64,000 nucleotides of DNA from Symbiodinium kawagutii (GCA_009767595.1 VSDK01015795.1:273017-337016); one strand, 5' to 3'. Counted from the first letter of the stretch, positions 46,174 to 58,556 are shown. The notes: generated by a model from the letters alone, not told the origin. Numbers and translations: made by a program.

Positions 46174-46308
46174 ATGGCATCAGAAGACGAAACTCAGATA
46201 TTTATGCTCAGCAACCGCCATGTCGGAGTTTGTTTGCTGGATTTGCAACTGCAAGAAAGGAGAGCAGCAGGTCGAACAGATCTTGCAGCTTGGCGAGAAG
46301 CTTTGTGA
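46174..46308 (+). CDS. Short ORF, 44 residues, overlapping alternative frame
   Basis: MASEDETQIFMLSNRHVGVC then LLDLQLQERRAAGRTDLA and TGA. A second forward frame (46097-46327) reading SEFVCWICNCKKGEQQVEQI is also open, so one of the two may be a real exon; I cannot decide which. Confidence 0.25.
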   Translation: MASEDETQIFMLSNRHVGVCLLDLQLQERRAAGRTDLAAWREAL

Positions 46309-46511
46309 TCTCACTGTTTTCATATGAGTCTGATTAGATATGACTAGATAAACCTCATTGGCGTGCAATTGCCATTTGGGCTTAGCATGTGAGGTGGTTT
46401 GTTTCTGCCCTATGGTACTGTATAATTGGATAATCTGGATGAGTGGATCCAGTTGAAAACAAAGTCCCAACCGTACAAGAGGTACATATGCATATATGGA
46501 TGTATATATAT

Positions 46512-46542
<31 letters not shown>

Positions 46543-46639
46543 CCAAGCTTGTGGCCTTTGGTGCCCAATGTAGACCCAGCCTACAGGTTTACTTATAACA
46601 TCCTAAAAACCTATATTGCCATCCCAATTAAAAACATTG

Positions 46640-47410
46640 TGAATCTTAACCATAAACAAACCGCCATCCAACCTGTCATCCACCAACCGACCAACAAATC
46701 CACCATTGGTGAATCAACTTACCAACGATCGGTGTCACACAAACCATCATCAAATCCAACTAATCAACACAACCAATCAAAAAAACCATCATCACAACCA
46801 ATCAACACAACCACTCAACACAAGCAATCATCACAACTAATCAACCAAACCAATCAACACAAGCAATCATCACAACCAATCAACACATTCATCAACACAA
46901 CCAATATCACAACCAATCATCACAACCAATCAATACATCCATCAACACAACCAATATCACAACCATCATCACAACCAATCAATACATCCATCAACACAAG
47001 CAATCAGCACATCCATCATCACAACCAATCAACACATCCATCATCACAATCCTCATCACAACCAATCAACACAACTAATTAACCAAACCAATCAACACAA
47101 GCAATCATCACAACCAATCAACACATCCATCAACACAACCAATATCACAACCAATCACCACAACCAATCAACACATCCATCAACACATCCATCAACACAA
47201 CCAATCAACACAACCAATCAACACATCCATCAACACAACCAATCAACACAACCAATCAACACATCCAATCAACACATCCATCAACACATCCATCAACACA
47301 ACCAATCAACACAACCAATCAACACATCCAATCAACACATCCATCAACACAACCAATCATCACAACCAATCAACACATCCATCATCACAACCAATCAACA
47401 CATCCATCAT
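46640..47410 (+). repeat. Irregular CAACCAATCAACACATCCAT repeats
   Basis: Mixed-order copies of ACAACCAATCA, ACACATCCATC and CAACCAATATC; the precursor-like flank of the 50-bp array. Confidence 0.85.
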
Positions 47411-49060
47411 CACAACTCATCAACACATCCAATCAACACATCCATCAACACAACCAATATCACAACTCATCAACACATCCAATCAACACATCCATCAACA
47501 CAACCAATATCACAACTCATCAACACATCCAATCAACACATCCATCAACACAACCAATATCACAACTCATCAACACATCCAATCAACACATCCATCAACA
47601 CAACCAATATCACAACTCATCAACACATCCAATCAACACATCCATCAACACAACCAATATCACAACTCATCAACACATCCAATCAACACATCCATCAACA
47701 CAACCAATATCACAACTCATCAACACATCCAATCAACACATCCATCAACACAACCAATATCACAACTCATCAACACATCCAATCAACACATCCATCAACA
47801 CAACCAATATCACAACTCATCAACACATCCAATCAACACATCCATCAACACAACCAATATCACAACTCATCAACACATCCAATCAACACATCCATCAACA
47901 CAACCAATATCACAACTCATCAACACATCCAATCAACACATCCATCAACACAACCAATATCACAACTCATCAACACATCCAATCAACACATCCATCAACA
48001 CAACCAATATCACAACTCATCAACACATCCAATCAACACATCCATCAACACAACCAATATCACAACTCATCAACACATCCAATCAACACATCCATCAACA
48101 CAACCAATATCACAACTCATCAACACATCCAATCAACACATCCATCAACACAACCAATATCACAACTCATCAACACATCCAATCAACACATCCATCAACA
48201 CAACCAATATCACAACTCATCAACACATCCAATCAACACATCCATCAACACAACCAATATCACAACTCATCAACACATCCAATCAACACATCCATCAACA
48301 CAACCAATATCACAACTCATCAACACATCCAATCAACACATCCATCAACACAACCAATATCACAACTCATCAACACATCCAATCAACACATCCATCAACA
48401 CAACCAATATCACAACTCATCAACACATCCAATCAACACATCCATCAACACAACCAATATCACAACTCATCAACACATCCAATCAACACATCCATCAACA
48501 CAACCAATATCACAACTCATCAACACATCCAATCAACACATCCATCAACACAACCAATATCACAACTCATCAACACATCCAATCAACACATCCATCAACA
48601 CAACCAATATCACAACTCATCAACACATCCAATCAACACATCCATCAACACAACCAATATCACAACTCATCAACACATCCAATCAACACATCCATCAACA
48701 CAACCAATATCACAACTCATCAACACATCCAATCAACACATCCATCAACACAACCAATATCACAACTCATCAACACATCCAATCAACACATCCATCAACA
48801 CAACCAATATCACAACTCATCAACACATCCAATCAACACATCCATCAACACAACCAATATCACAACTCATCAACACATCCAATCAACACATCCATCAACA
48901 CAACCAATATCACAACTCATCAACACATCCAATCAACACATCCATCAACACAACCAATATCACAACTCATCAACACATCCAATCAACACATCCATCAACA
49001 CAACCAATATCACAACTCATCAACACATCCAATCAACACATCCATCAACACAACCAATAT
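47411..49060 (+). repeat. 50-bp satellite, 33 copies
   Basis: Unit begins CACAACTCATCAACACATCC and ends CAACACAACCAATAT. Units are identical by eye from the first CACAACTCAT at 47411 to the last at 49011. The degenerate flank continues to about 49195. Confidence 0.95.
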
Positions 49061-49815
49061 CACAACCACTCATCACAACCAATCAACACATCCATGAACA
49101 CAACCAATATCACAACCAAGCATCACAACCAATCAACACATCCATCAACACAACCAATATCACAACCAATCATCACAACCAATCAACACATCCACCACGA
49201 CGCACGGACATCTCTCAGGGTGGCTACGGGCTGCGTCCGCTGCGGCATGGGACCCTCGGAGTGCACATGTCGCCTCACGGCCTCTGAAAAGGTGCAGCAG
49301 CTTCGGCTTCCGTGGTCGGTGGGTCCGGTGGTCGTTGGGTGAGTTGGTTGTTTAAGACCAAGAGTGGACTCATCAGCCCTTAGTAGATATGACTAGTAGA
49401 TATGACTAGTAGATATGACTAGTGCTTCACTAGTGATATGACTAGTGGCTCACTGGTGGTGCACTAGTGATAGTGGATCATGGTTCATGGACTCATAAGA
49501 CTAATAGATACGACTGGTGGTTCATGTTGATGAGAGTGGATAATGAATAGTGATTCAATGTGGTTCATGTTTAAGTTGATGGTTTGTGGTTGAGAATGGT
49601 TAAGAATAGCGGAATGAATCACCAATGGTTGATTACTGATGATTACTGTAGCTCATGATGGTGATGTATTGGGAATGGGGAATTGTCTGTTGATTGACGG
49701 TGCCTTAATCTGGTTCATTCATGGCTCAATGCCCGCTGTTTGGCTGATGATTTATCATGGTTGGCTCATCACGGTCAATGAATGGCTCCTTGATGTATGG
49801 TGGTTGCTGTGAATA

Positions 49816-49924
49816 TGGCTGTGGGCCAATACTAAGCTGCCAATGACGGTGGTTAATAACCAACAAACTATTGGGAAAACAATGGTTAATAATAGGGGAA
49901 CCAGGGGTACGAGACCCAGTGCCA
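49816..49924 (+). mobile_element. MITE family C, copy C12
   Basis: TGGCTGTGGGCCAATACTAA / ACGAGACCCAGTGCCA flanked by TA. Confidence 0.72.
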
Positions 49925-51212
49925 TATGGAAAATCGCCATGCGGCAGCTGATGTTTGCTCATGTGAGCAACCACAAGCCTGGTCGAAGAGCGGCGATTTA
50001 CCATAGTTGTCCTCTCCGAAACTAGCCTGGAAGTCAGGAACCGCCATGTGCTATGGGAAAAAAGGCTATACATGCTGGGCTGTCCCCTTTTAGGGTAGTT
50101 TTGCAGAGGGTAGTGCTTGGGAAGCTGGCTTATGATGGGGGATATCAGCTAGTCACAATCAACAACTGGTCGGTTGTTCATTGAAAGGGGGGGTGGCCAT
50201 GGTAGCTAATGTTTTATGATGCTTTGTTGATTTCTCTCGTCATTAATCGGATATGCGAACGAACTGGTTGTGTATTGGTGTAATTCAACTCATCGAGAGA
50301 ATAGCTATTAACCAGTCATTGTGATAGGTTCGGATAGAGACATTTTGCATGGCTCATATATCATACAAAGTAGATACCAATTTGATTGGTTGTTAGTTTG
50401 TTGATCATGCTTAATTGGCTTCATTTGGCTTTTGGTGTTAAAAGATTATGAATCACGGTTTTGTTGGCTTATCAAGCAAACAAACAAGCTGTCTCAGTCT
50501 GTCAACCACCACTCACAATGATTGATTATTGAGCTCAGTTCGGCATTGATCATTAAGCATTGAGGCATTGACCATACACCATTAATCATTCATCATTATC
50601 CAGTTTGAGATATTATCTAGTATACCCCCTACTATTGATAGTGTTGTGTTGACAATGATAGACTATGTACACATATTTATACTATGAGCCTGCTTTAACC
50701 CAAATTAGCCACTGCGGTTAGCCAGTGCCAATGATCATGACAAGCTTGGAGCATGCTCAGAGATTCTTCACCACCCCGATCCGCTCCAGAACATTGCCGG
50801 GTTTCAAACAACGGAGCGTGAACCACGAGCCTTAATGTAGGCTTACCGTGGCAACTGCGAGGATATCCAGCAAGGTTGATTAGCTCCAACACTACCAAAT
50901 AACCTTCAGACTTCAGAGTTTTTTGAGTGAAACCATCCATTTTGCTGGTGGATAGTTTTGACTGGCCATTAACGTTTTCTCACTTCCAGAAATATCTTGC
51001 CAACGATTTTGGGCAAACCAAAGGTGCCGGTCCAGAGTTCGGCAGGTGCAGCAAGGAATTTCCAATCTCAATACTTGGCTTTGCTCTGAAATCGGAGACA
51101 AAAAGCTGCTGGAAACTCAGAGGAATTCCCGCTGCCGTGCTTTGAATAGGATTCCTCAGGGGACTTGGGACAACCTATGGATCCATGAGGGGATATCTCA
51201 CATATCATCATA

Positions 51213-51314
51213 TGGTGGTTTCTCAAGCCATAGGGGTACCCCTAAATCATCCATTCATACTCATCTATAGCAATAAGCCAACCATATTTTGGGTCCCTTA
51301 TTTTGAGAAACCTT
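51213..51314 (+). mobile_element. MITE family A, copy A19
   Basis: GGTGGTTTCTCAAGCCATAG / CCTTATTTTGAGAAACC; flanked by TCATATGG on both sides (possible 8-bp target duplication). Confidence 0.78.
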
Positions 51315-51687
51315 CATATGGTTGCTAGGAGACATCGTTCTTCGCCACGGATCCATTGCTGTCTCCTGGCACCTTGGGATACGCCGGAGGTCAAGCACAG
51401 CTGCCTCTTTGCTGAAGGCAAGAGCGCAGGCAGGGACGAACCATCAACCAGAGTCGACCAGAGTCATTAACTATCAACTAAGCAACTATATAAATGACTA
51501 ATCCACTAACAACGGTTATAGTAGGGGAGAATAGGGGATAATAGTGGTCGAAATAGGGGATGATAAGCAACTACCTACCAGTAGTTGTTTAATCCCAACT
51601 CATTAACTATCAACTCATCCGCTATATCCAGTAGTTAGGTTGTAACAATAGGGGATAATAAGCAACCATATCATGCTTAAACAATTG

Positions 51688-51783
51688 CTGGTTGGTAGTT
51701 TGCTTGACATTTCTCATTTCCCCTGGTACTAACAAATGATTGGTTGATGGACTCTTTTCATAGGGGTTGAAACCACCAACCAG
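51688..51783 (+). mobile_element. MITE family B, copy B7
   Basis: CTGGTTGGTAGTTTGCTTGA / GGGGTTGAAACCACCAACCA. Confidence 0.75.
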
Positions 51784-52144
51784 AGAAGCTGCTGAATAGC
51801 TGGGTACTTATGGTCAATGAATAGACACTGCACCTATTTGCCACCTATTGTTGGGGGGCAGCTACAAAGCCGAGCATGTAGGCATGCACATAGCATCTCT
51901 TCATCCAATCTTTCTATTGTTTCTCCGTAAACCTTTGGTGAAGTAGCCTGTGTGGTTGCTTGATAGGGATCTGATAACTTATATGGTCGTTTTTGGCGGC
52001 TTTTTTTGTTGCTACCATTTCTTGAGTTGTATGTCTTGATTTCTCATCAATGCCACTGCCACCGCGATCGATCTTACCGTGATCAACCGTTTAAAAGCAT
52101 GTTTAAGCATGACTAACTACTACCCACAGTTTATTATTAACACA

Positions 52145-52258
52145 TGGCTGTGGGTCAAAACCCTGTACCCCTGGTTCCCCATCATTAACCATTGTTTTCC
52201 CTATAGTTTGTTGGGTATTAACCACCATTATTGGTTGGTTAATATTGACCCACAGCCA
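52145..52258 (-). mobile_element. MITE family C, copy C13
   Basis: TGGCTGTGGGTCAAAACCCT / ATATTGACCCACAGCCA, perfect 14-bp ends, flanked by CA on both sides. Confidence 0.82.
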
Positions 52259-52474
52259 CATATATGCCAGAGCTATCCATGATTCCCCACAATGCTGAGC
52301 CGAAGTCGCAGGAGCAATCACGGGGACAGCAAAAGGCCGGGCGGCAAGTGCCGCCCAAGGTGTAGATGATGCCTGGTGACGTATGATTTATGTGGATCTG
52401 GTTGGTGGTTTTAACCATGGTTCATAGTGGTTAATAGTAGGGGATAATAGGCAACAATAGCGGTTAAACAACTA

Positions 52475-52566
52475 CTGGTTGGTGGTTTTACACACGTTTT
52501 ATTTTCCATTATTAACAAATTGTTGGTTGACGAATATTTTTCATAGGGGTTGAAACCACCAACCAG
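52475..52566 (+). mobile_element. MITE family B, copy B8
   Basis: CTGGTTGGTGGTTTTACACA / GGGGTTGAAACCACCAACCA; perfect 14-bp ends. Preceded by a 70-bp segment also found before B11. Confidence 0.8.
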
Positions 52567-52702
52567 TGAGGCATATCACATACATCGTGTTAATCATGGA
52601 AAAGATATGTATATGCAATACATTCAGCGCCATATGTAGAGTTTTAAATGTGTTCTATCTAGTGATGTTAATGTCAATGTATATACCGTTATATACCCAT
52701 AT

Positions 52703-52802
52703 GGTGGTTTCTCAAAATATGGAACCCTCCAAAATGGCTGGTTTATTACTGCAAATGGTTAATATTGGATGATTTGGGGGTGCCCCTATTTTGAGAAACA
52801 CC
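52703..52802 (-). mobile_element. MITE family A, copy A20
   Basis: GGTGGTTTCTCAAAATATGG / CCCCTATTTTGAGAAACACC; flanked by ACCCATAT on both sides (possible 8-bp target duplication). Confidence 0.78.
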
Positions 52803-53390
52803 CATATATATATATATATATATATACATGTCAAGATGTCGTTGCATGATGCTGTTTTTCCAAGAAAGCGCTTCGACCTGCTGCGGGGACCACTGCTAAT
52901 TTAGTAGTTCGGAGGTGCGCCAAAGAAGCAAAGACTCGGGGAATAGGCTGAATTTGTCTACTACATCTAGTTGGTCCTACAAGTCTTACTGCAAGACTAC
53001 ATTCTAGACTAGATTGTAAGACTTGTTGCCCCATTTCTACTGACATCTAGTTGGTCATACTGCTGTCATCGGCACTAGGGTTGGTTCATCAGGAAGCAGT
53101 ATTTTCCAGTACCTACAAGGTTGTATAGGCTCCGAGCTCTTTAGATGACTACAACCAGGCTGCCTGGCTGGAATCAGCTGGGATGATCGACTCTCACCAG
53201 ATATGGACCACTGCAGCTGATAACTTGGGATGGCCCTCACTCCGTAGCTAAGCATGGCAAGCTGGTAAATGATGTTTGATTATGTTGAAAACAATCCAGA
53301 TTATGTTGATCTTTTTCAACAGTATTTGTTTCAGCTGACGGTCCGAATTACGGCCCCGCAGGTTTTGCGGTTTTTTGCCAGCACGTGTGC

Positions 53391-53838
53391 GCGGTGGTTC
53401 CACGTGGGACGATGGTCACCGGTGTAATTGGGGTGGGGTGGGGTTGGGGCGGGTCATGATCTTCTGACATATCTTGATCTTCTGACATACGTCCACGTGC
53501 GCGCGGTGGTTCCACCTGGCACGCTGGTCACCGGTGTAATTGGGGTGGGGTGGGGTTGGGGTGGGTCATGATCTTCTGACATATCATGATCTTCTGATAT
53601 ACGTCCACGTGTGCGCGGTGGTTCCACCTGGCACGCTGGTCACCGGTGTAATTGGGGTGGGGTGGGGTTGGGGTGGGTCATGATCTTCTGACATATCATG
53701 ATCTTCTGATATACGTCCACGTGTGCGCGGTGGTTCCGCCTGGCACGCTGGTCACCGGTGTAATTGGGGTGGGGTGGGGTTGGGCTGGGTCATGATCTTC
53801 TGACATATCATGATCTTCTGATATACGTCCACGTGTGT
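53391..53838 (+). repeat. 112-bp tandem repeat, four units, with G-quadruplex motifs
   Basis: Landmark GCGGTGGTTCC at 53391, 53503, 53615 and 53727. Each unit holds CACCGGTGTAATTGGGG, a four-run G tract (GGGGTGGGGTGGGGTTGGGG) and two copies of CATGATCTTCTGA. In unit 4 the last run is GGG. Confidence 0.92.
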
Positions 53839-53882
53839 GCGAAAGGACACCGCGCCCAAAAAGGGCCAGAGTAAGTTGATAG

Positions 53883-54066
53883 GAACTCAGAAAATAGATC
53901 GTTTGTGGCAGAATCTGAAAGGTCCCTCGGGGGCACGGTCCATGCCAAGGGAAAGGACAAGGACGTGAATCCACGCCTGTCCATGTACATGTACTCTTAC
54001 ATGTTTCGAAGGAACAGTGACAACTTGTGGGAGGACACAGCTCAGCTGTGCAAACGCCAGAGATGA
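53883..54066 (+). CDS. Probable terminal exon (MYMYSYMFRRNSDNLWEDT)
   Basis: Follows a TAG acceptor directly after the 112-bp tandem array. It reads NSENRSFVAESERSLGG, then KGKDKDVNPRLSMYMYSYMF, RRNSDNLWEDTAQLCKRQR and TGA. The composition is convincingly protein-like, in contrast to the array before it. A donor near the end is possible (CCA|GAGATG). Family not recognised. Confidence 0.4.
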
Positions 54067-54375
54067 GAAAAAAAGGCCAGCAGCAAACTCTCTGACAAGA
54101 CCTCCTTTTGTGACAATGTGACGAAATCATGGCAGGCGTGTGACAAACCTCACGTGGCCTCTCAAAGTCCTGCAAATACCAATGAAAAATTTCATGTCCA
54201 TGTCTATGCACATCTTAAAAATGCTACGAGACCTGCGTTTTGAGACATCTGCACAAACCAGAACGCTCATAAATAGCGGGGCCGCAACGCGGACCGTGAC
54301 CTTGTTTCAACATAAGTTGATGATGTTTGATTTCTGAGGCGTTCATAGATGTTCATTCATAGCTTTGATTCCCAG

Positions 54376-54548
54376 TCATCCACTGCACCATCCATCTCCT
54401 GCCGGTGCCACACAACGACGAGGTTCCACCCGTGTACGAAGCCTTTTTTGTCGGATTTCAGGACTCGTTTTTGGTCGTCCCCAGCCGCAGCTCGTTGCCG
54501 CTCGGGGCTTCTAAGTTGGGGTGCAGCTGGTGGCAAGGGTTCCAGTGA
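54376..54548 (+). CDS. Probable exon (VPPVYEAFFVGFQDSFLVVP)
   Basis: Opens after CCCAG and reads HLLPVPHNDEVPPVYEAF, then FVGFQDSFLVVPSRSSLPLG before TGA at 54546-54548; it needs 1 base from an upstream exon. Could belong with 53883-54066. The other two frames are less protein-like. Family not recognised. Confidence 0.38.
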
Positions 54549-55189
54549 TCAAAGTCTTGCAGGGCGGCAGCTGAACTTCAGTGCTGCAGGTTGAAGTTGC
54601 GCTTGGGGGTACCCAGATGCTTCATGTTTCTATTTACCAACATTTACCAATAGAAGGACCCAGTCATGTAGGTAACTATCCCATACATAGAATGTCTGGG
54701 TTATGCACAAATATTTCATCAGTCATTGCGACGAATGGCTACAATTGGTGGTCGACCATACTCAATATCACAAATTTTGACTACTGCCAATACAGATATT
54801 CCAGCCGTTAGCATCCCAACAAAAGGTGGGAGACTCTGTGCAGGACACTCCAGCAATTGATGATCTGTGGATACCATTGCCACGCGAGGATCGATTGCAG
54901 CTGCGCAAGTGCGGATGTTACCTGCTTCCTTGAAAGAAATGGTTTGTGGAGAAACGGTGGTACCACCCAAAAATACCAAAAATGATCGTAAAGTTTGATA
55001 ATGCATATTGGTTGACATAGTATTTGCACATATACATATATATATATATATTTTTTGATGTACATACTGTAATATTTACATTCAGTATGTAATGGTTGAT
55101 CGTAACTTGATACGATTTGACGGTGGGATATACGCAGGACTTGTTTATTCCACGCCTTTCACCAGACCCCCACAGCTTTCCCACTCTTT

Positions 55190-55315
55190 NNNNNNNNNNN
55201 NNNNNNNNNNNNNNNNNNNNNNNNNNNNNNNNNNNNNNNNNNNNNNNNNNNNNNNNNNNNNNNNNNNNNNNNNNNNNNNNNNNNNNNNNNNNNNNNNNNN
55301 NNNNNNNNNNNNNNN
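55190..55315. other. Assembly gap, 126 N
   Basis: N run flanked on both sides by CTTTCCC, which hints at an unresolved repeat. Open frames that span it are artefacts. Confidence 0.99.
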
Positions 55316-55805
55316 TCTTTCCCGACGTTGTTTGTCATTTGGGTATCAGCTATTGCGGTCATCAAACTATATGTGGCGTTATTCAATATCAATCATTGCA
55401 TACTGCTACGTACCAACAAAAGTGATACCATCAATTATTCACCACTACTGCATCATTTCGAATTATGTCTTCTTATTATCAACCATTACGAGTGTCAAGC
55501 GTCATCAACCGCAACATACCAATACTTACCATAGTTCATGTAGTTTTCCATGATCAAGCATTACCATCATTTTTCATCGCAAGCCATTCTTGGTACCATC
55601 AAGCATTGTCCATGATGAGTTTCCATTACCATTCTCTGCCATTGTCAGGGCCATCAACCAACCCCATTGCAACGAGCCGCATCACTGAGCCACAGCCGCG
55701 AGGATAGCAAGCAATCTCGAGGCGGCTTGGAGGAGACCCTTTGGGCTTGTGGAATCTGAATGATGAATGGTTAGGAATGGCTAATCACAGGGAATCAAAT
55801 GCAAT

Positions 55806-55913
55806 CTGGTTCGTGGTTTCAAAGATTTTTGATTTCTTAAATGTATTCCAAAATGCTTGGTTGGTTGACTTAAGCATATGTTTCATGACAGGGTGGTGAG
55901 CGCCACCAAGCAG
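55806..55913 (+). mobile_element. MITE family B, copy B9 (diverged right end)
   Basis: CTGGTTCGTGGTTTCAAAGA / GTGGTGAGCGCCACCAAGCA. Confidence 0.6.
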
Positions 55914-55981
55914 TAATGGTCAATCATGATCAAGAAATGAGCAGAACGTGGGAGTTGTGTTCTGGATCTACTACTCCTTCT

Positions 55982-56080
55982 CTGGTTGGTGGTTTCAAAC
56001 ATGTTTTATTTTCCCGAGTGATTATTAGCAAATGGCTGGTTAAGTAATATGTTTCATAGGGGTGGTTCAACCACCAACCA
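55982..56080 (+). mobile_element. MITE family B, copy B10
   Basis: CTGGTTGGTGGTTTCAAACA / GGGGTGGTTCAACCACCAAC. Ends 12 bases before the ATG of the 56092 gene. Confidence 0.75.
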
Positions 56081-56091
56081 TTTCTACTTCG

Positions 56092-56648
56092 ATGGACTTC
56101 ATCGAAGTTGTTTCGCAGCAGCCGGCAGTAAGCGACAGCAGCAGTCGCAGTCCTTCAGGACATGGGACCATTGCCTGCTCCCAAAAGCTCCGTCGTGGCC
56201 CTGGCTACCAGCAGCGACGGTCGCAGGAAAGCTTTCTGTTGAAGCCCAAAACGTTTGGTAAACAAAGTAAGCTCGGAAGGCAAGGGGCCCGGGCTACCAC
56301 CTTGGCAGAATTCAAGGCCTTTCTTTTGAGAAGAGTTTGGTTGGGCATTCTGAAAAGGCAGAGATGTTCAAAAGGCACTCTCGGAAGGGATGTTGACATT
56401 TGATGGCTGCCAGCATTGGGGCGCAATTACAAATTACGGAAAAAAGTCATAAACACAAATGGCTTATTAGCCATAGCAAACCCTTCCCGCCCATTGCAAA
56501 CCATCAATGAACAGTTGACCATCACTGCTTTCGTTCCCTGCAGTTTGGGGTTTTCAGCTCTGCTGCGAAACGTGAGGCTAGCCTTGATGAAGCCGAAGAC
56601 GGGGAGTTGGTCAAGGTTTCTTTGGCCAATGTGAAGGCACACCTGTGA
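56092..56648 (+). CDS. Two-exon small basic protein
   Basis: Exon 1 56092-56334 begins ATG, reading MDFIEVVSQQPAVSDSSS, is Ser/Gln/Arg-rich, and ends TLAEFKAFLLRR at a phase-0 GT donor. Exon 2 56544-56648 follows CTGCAG in phase 0, reading FGVFSSAAKREASLDEAEDG and VKVSLANVKAHL then TGA. About 115 residues, intron 209 bp. Start choice: first ATG, only 12 bases past the right end of a family B element. Function unknown. Confidence 0.45.
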
Positions 56649-56820
56649 TGGTGCCTAGGGCTGGCGGTTCTTCATTCCTGGTGCTCAATTACGTAGAGGT
56701 GCTTAATCATTGGTAAATAGATGATTAATGGAAAATCATGGTTGATCATACTAACAGTGAATGAATGTACTAGTGGTCAATCATCGCTTCATGATAGGAG
56801 ATAAGTGGAGATGATACCCA

Positions 56821-57069
56821 TCAAATGGTGACGACACCAGTGATGGGGATGGTATATCCAGACTGCCATGGTGCCGCGATACCAAACGTCCCACTGAACT
56901 GCGCTTTTAACGGGGAAAGCCACCGATGGCCTGGAGGTACCACACCAACACCACGCTGGGCGCTCTCCGTTGGCTGGGGGTGACTCGCCTGGATTTCGCC
57001 ATTTCGCCAGGTGAACGGGGAAAGCACCACTCTGCCCGCAGTGAAATTAGCGGTGCCTTGGTAGGGCAT
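56821..57069 (-). CDS. Hypothetical ORF, minus strand, 82 residues
   Basis: MPYQGTANFTAGRVVLSPFT then WRNGEIQASHPQPTESAQRG and GVVPPGHRWLSPLKAQFSG. Start and stop are present but no homology or splice support; could be a shadow frame in a GC-rich stretch. Confidence 0.25.
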   Translation of the reverse strand: MPYQGTANFTAGRVVLSPFTWRNGEIQASHPQPTESAQRGVGVVPPGHRWLSPLKAQFSGTFGIAAPWQSGYTIPITGVVTI

Positions 57070-57350
57070 TGTGGTGGCAGGTTGTGGCTCTGTTGATCGG
57101 TCACCGTGTCCGCAGCGCGACGGGTCGTGTCAGATAGTTTGGCTTCAAATCTTTGTCACCTCTGTTGCGATGCTTCGCTCGCACCGTGATGGTAGCAGTA
57201 GTCTTGCAAAATCTTATCACCTCTTCTCTTGGAAAGTTGACACATTGTACTCTTAGCAACGGGAAGATCAGGTGTTTGAAGAAGTTTCAATTTTGGACTC
57301 TGCGCTAGGCTTTATATGGTTTTTGGATTTGATGTCGAAATAATTTAAAC

Positions 57351-57590
57351 ATGTCGGCCAACCACACGGATGAGCGTTTCGTTTTCTTGGGTTCAAAGGC
57401 TGCTAAGATGTCTCCCAAGATATGGCTCTATGAAGTCTGCCAGTCCCATTTTTGGGTAAGCTACTGCAATCTTTGGAAACCATTTATGAACCCACCACTT
57501 CGGCAAAAAGCCTACACGCCAATCCCAATCACTCCGAAGGTAGTTTCTAGCAACCCAGCACTTGGTAACCAGCAGAATGGCTTGGTATAG
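57351..57590 (+). CDS. Hypothetical ORF, 79 residues
   Basis: ATG start, MSANHTDERFVFLGSKAAKM, then SPKIWLYEVCQSHFWVSYCN and a Pro-rich end. Complete from ATG to TAG in one exon. Unrecognised; coding status uncertain. Confidence 0.3.
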   Translation: MSANHTDERFVFLGSKAAKMSPKIWLYEVCQSHFWVSYCNLWKPFMNPPLRQKAYTPIPITPKVVSSNPALGNQQNGLV

Positions 57591-58172
57591 CGCATACTCC
57601 CCATTAGCAACAATCAAATAACCACTGTTACCTGTTCACCATACAATGACCGCTGTTACCCATCCCATAGCCACTCTAAACCATCAAATAACAACTCTGA
57701 TCCGTCAAATCACCTTTCTTAACCATCAAATGACCACTCTTGATCATCAAACAACCATATGTAACCATAATTATAGTCATGAGCCATCACACGATTCATC
57801 ACCAATCATCATCCAATCGGTTCAGCTTAGGTTTCAGCCAACGGACTCCATGTCGTTCTGACCTAAGCCTTGGGGCGGTAGCGCTGCTGGGTGCAACCCT
57901 TGTGGATGATGAGCCGACGGCACTGCTGGTGAATGGTTCTCAGGTTGATGGCTAACCAATGGTGATCAATAAGGATTAGTAATGGCTGCACCATCACACA
58001 ACCACTTGCGAAATCATCAAAAGTCGCTAGTGTCCTCCATCAAACATCAATCATCGCACACCAACTATTAATCATCAAGTAACAATAACCATCACACAAC
58101 CAATGTCAGCATCAGACATCCACTAATCATGAAAAATGGCGTTCGTGTCAATACATGTCAACCATGAATTGA

Positions 58173-58271
58173 TGGTTTCTCAAAATGGGGGTACCCCAAA
58201 AATGGTTGGTTTATTACTATAAATGACTAATAGTGGATGATTTGGGGGGTCCCCTATTTTGAGAAACCGCC
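58173..58271 (-). mobile_element. MITE family A, copy A21
   Basis: GGTTTCTCAAAATGGGGGTA / CCCCTATTTTGAGAAACCGC. Confidence 0.78.
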
Positions 58272-58369
58272 AATTTCTCATCAAAATCCCTGGCGCTCGC
58301 CCACCAACAGAGATCTTGCTGTCAGCCGCCCTAGGTCTCGCCCACTAGCCGGACGCCCACCAGCAGGCC

Positions 58370-58556
58370 GCCCACCAGCCGCGAAGTGGCGGTGAGCGTC
58401 CCCACAATCGTTCCTGACAAGCTGGGCCCCCAACCACTGCGGTCAGTTTGTTCCGACCCCCCCCCAGCGGGCCCCCCCCCAGCCGCGAAGTGGCGGTGAG
58501 CGTCCCCACAATCGTTCCTGACAAGCTGGGCCCCCAACCACTGCGGTCAGTTTGTT
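58370..58556 (+). repeat. 104-bp tandem duplication
   Basis: AGCCGCGAAGTGGCGGTGAG at 58377 and 58481, each followed by CGTTCCTGACAAGCTGGGCC and AACCACTGCGGTCAGTTTGT. The second copy runs into family D element D4. Confidence 0.88.

Larger units (their letters stand above)
44860..46640. other. Downstream of KEAEEMAK gene; little recognised
   Basis: Moderate-GC single-copy sequence. The short frames at 44898-45134 and 45291-45614 (minus) are not convincing; the ORF at 46174 is listed separately. Confidence 0.4.
49200..53380. other. No supported gene
   Basis: Contains C12, A19, B7, C13, B8, A20 and a short TAGTAGATATGACTAG repeat at 49382-49418. Frames at 50695-51270 are short and unsupported. 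Confidence 0.45.

Noticed and set aside
46426-47082. 218-residue Asn/Gln/Thr/Ser-rich ORF
   Set aside because: Most of it is the translation of the irregular CAACCAATCAACACATCC repeats.
47411-49060. CRISPR array
   Set aside because: No spacers; the whole 50-bp unit repeats without a variable part, and the context is eukaryotic.
55092-55553. ORFs running through the N block
   Set aside because: Artefact of translating N.
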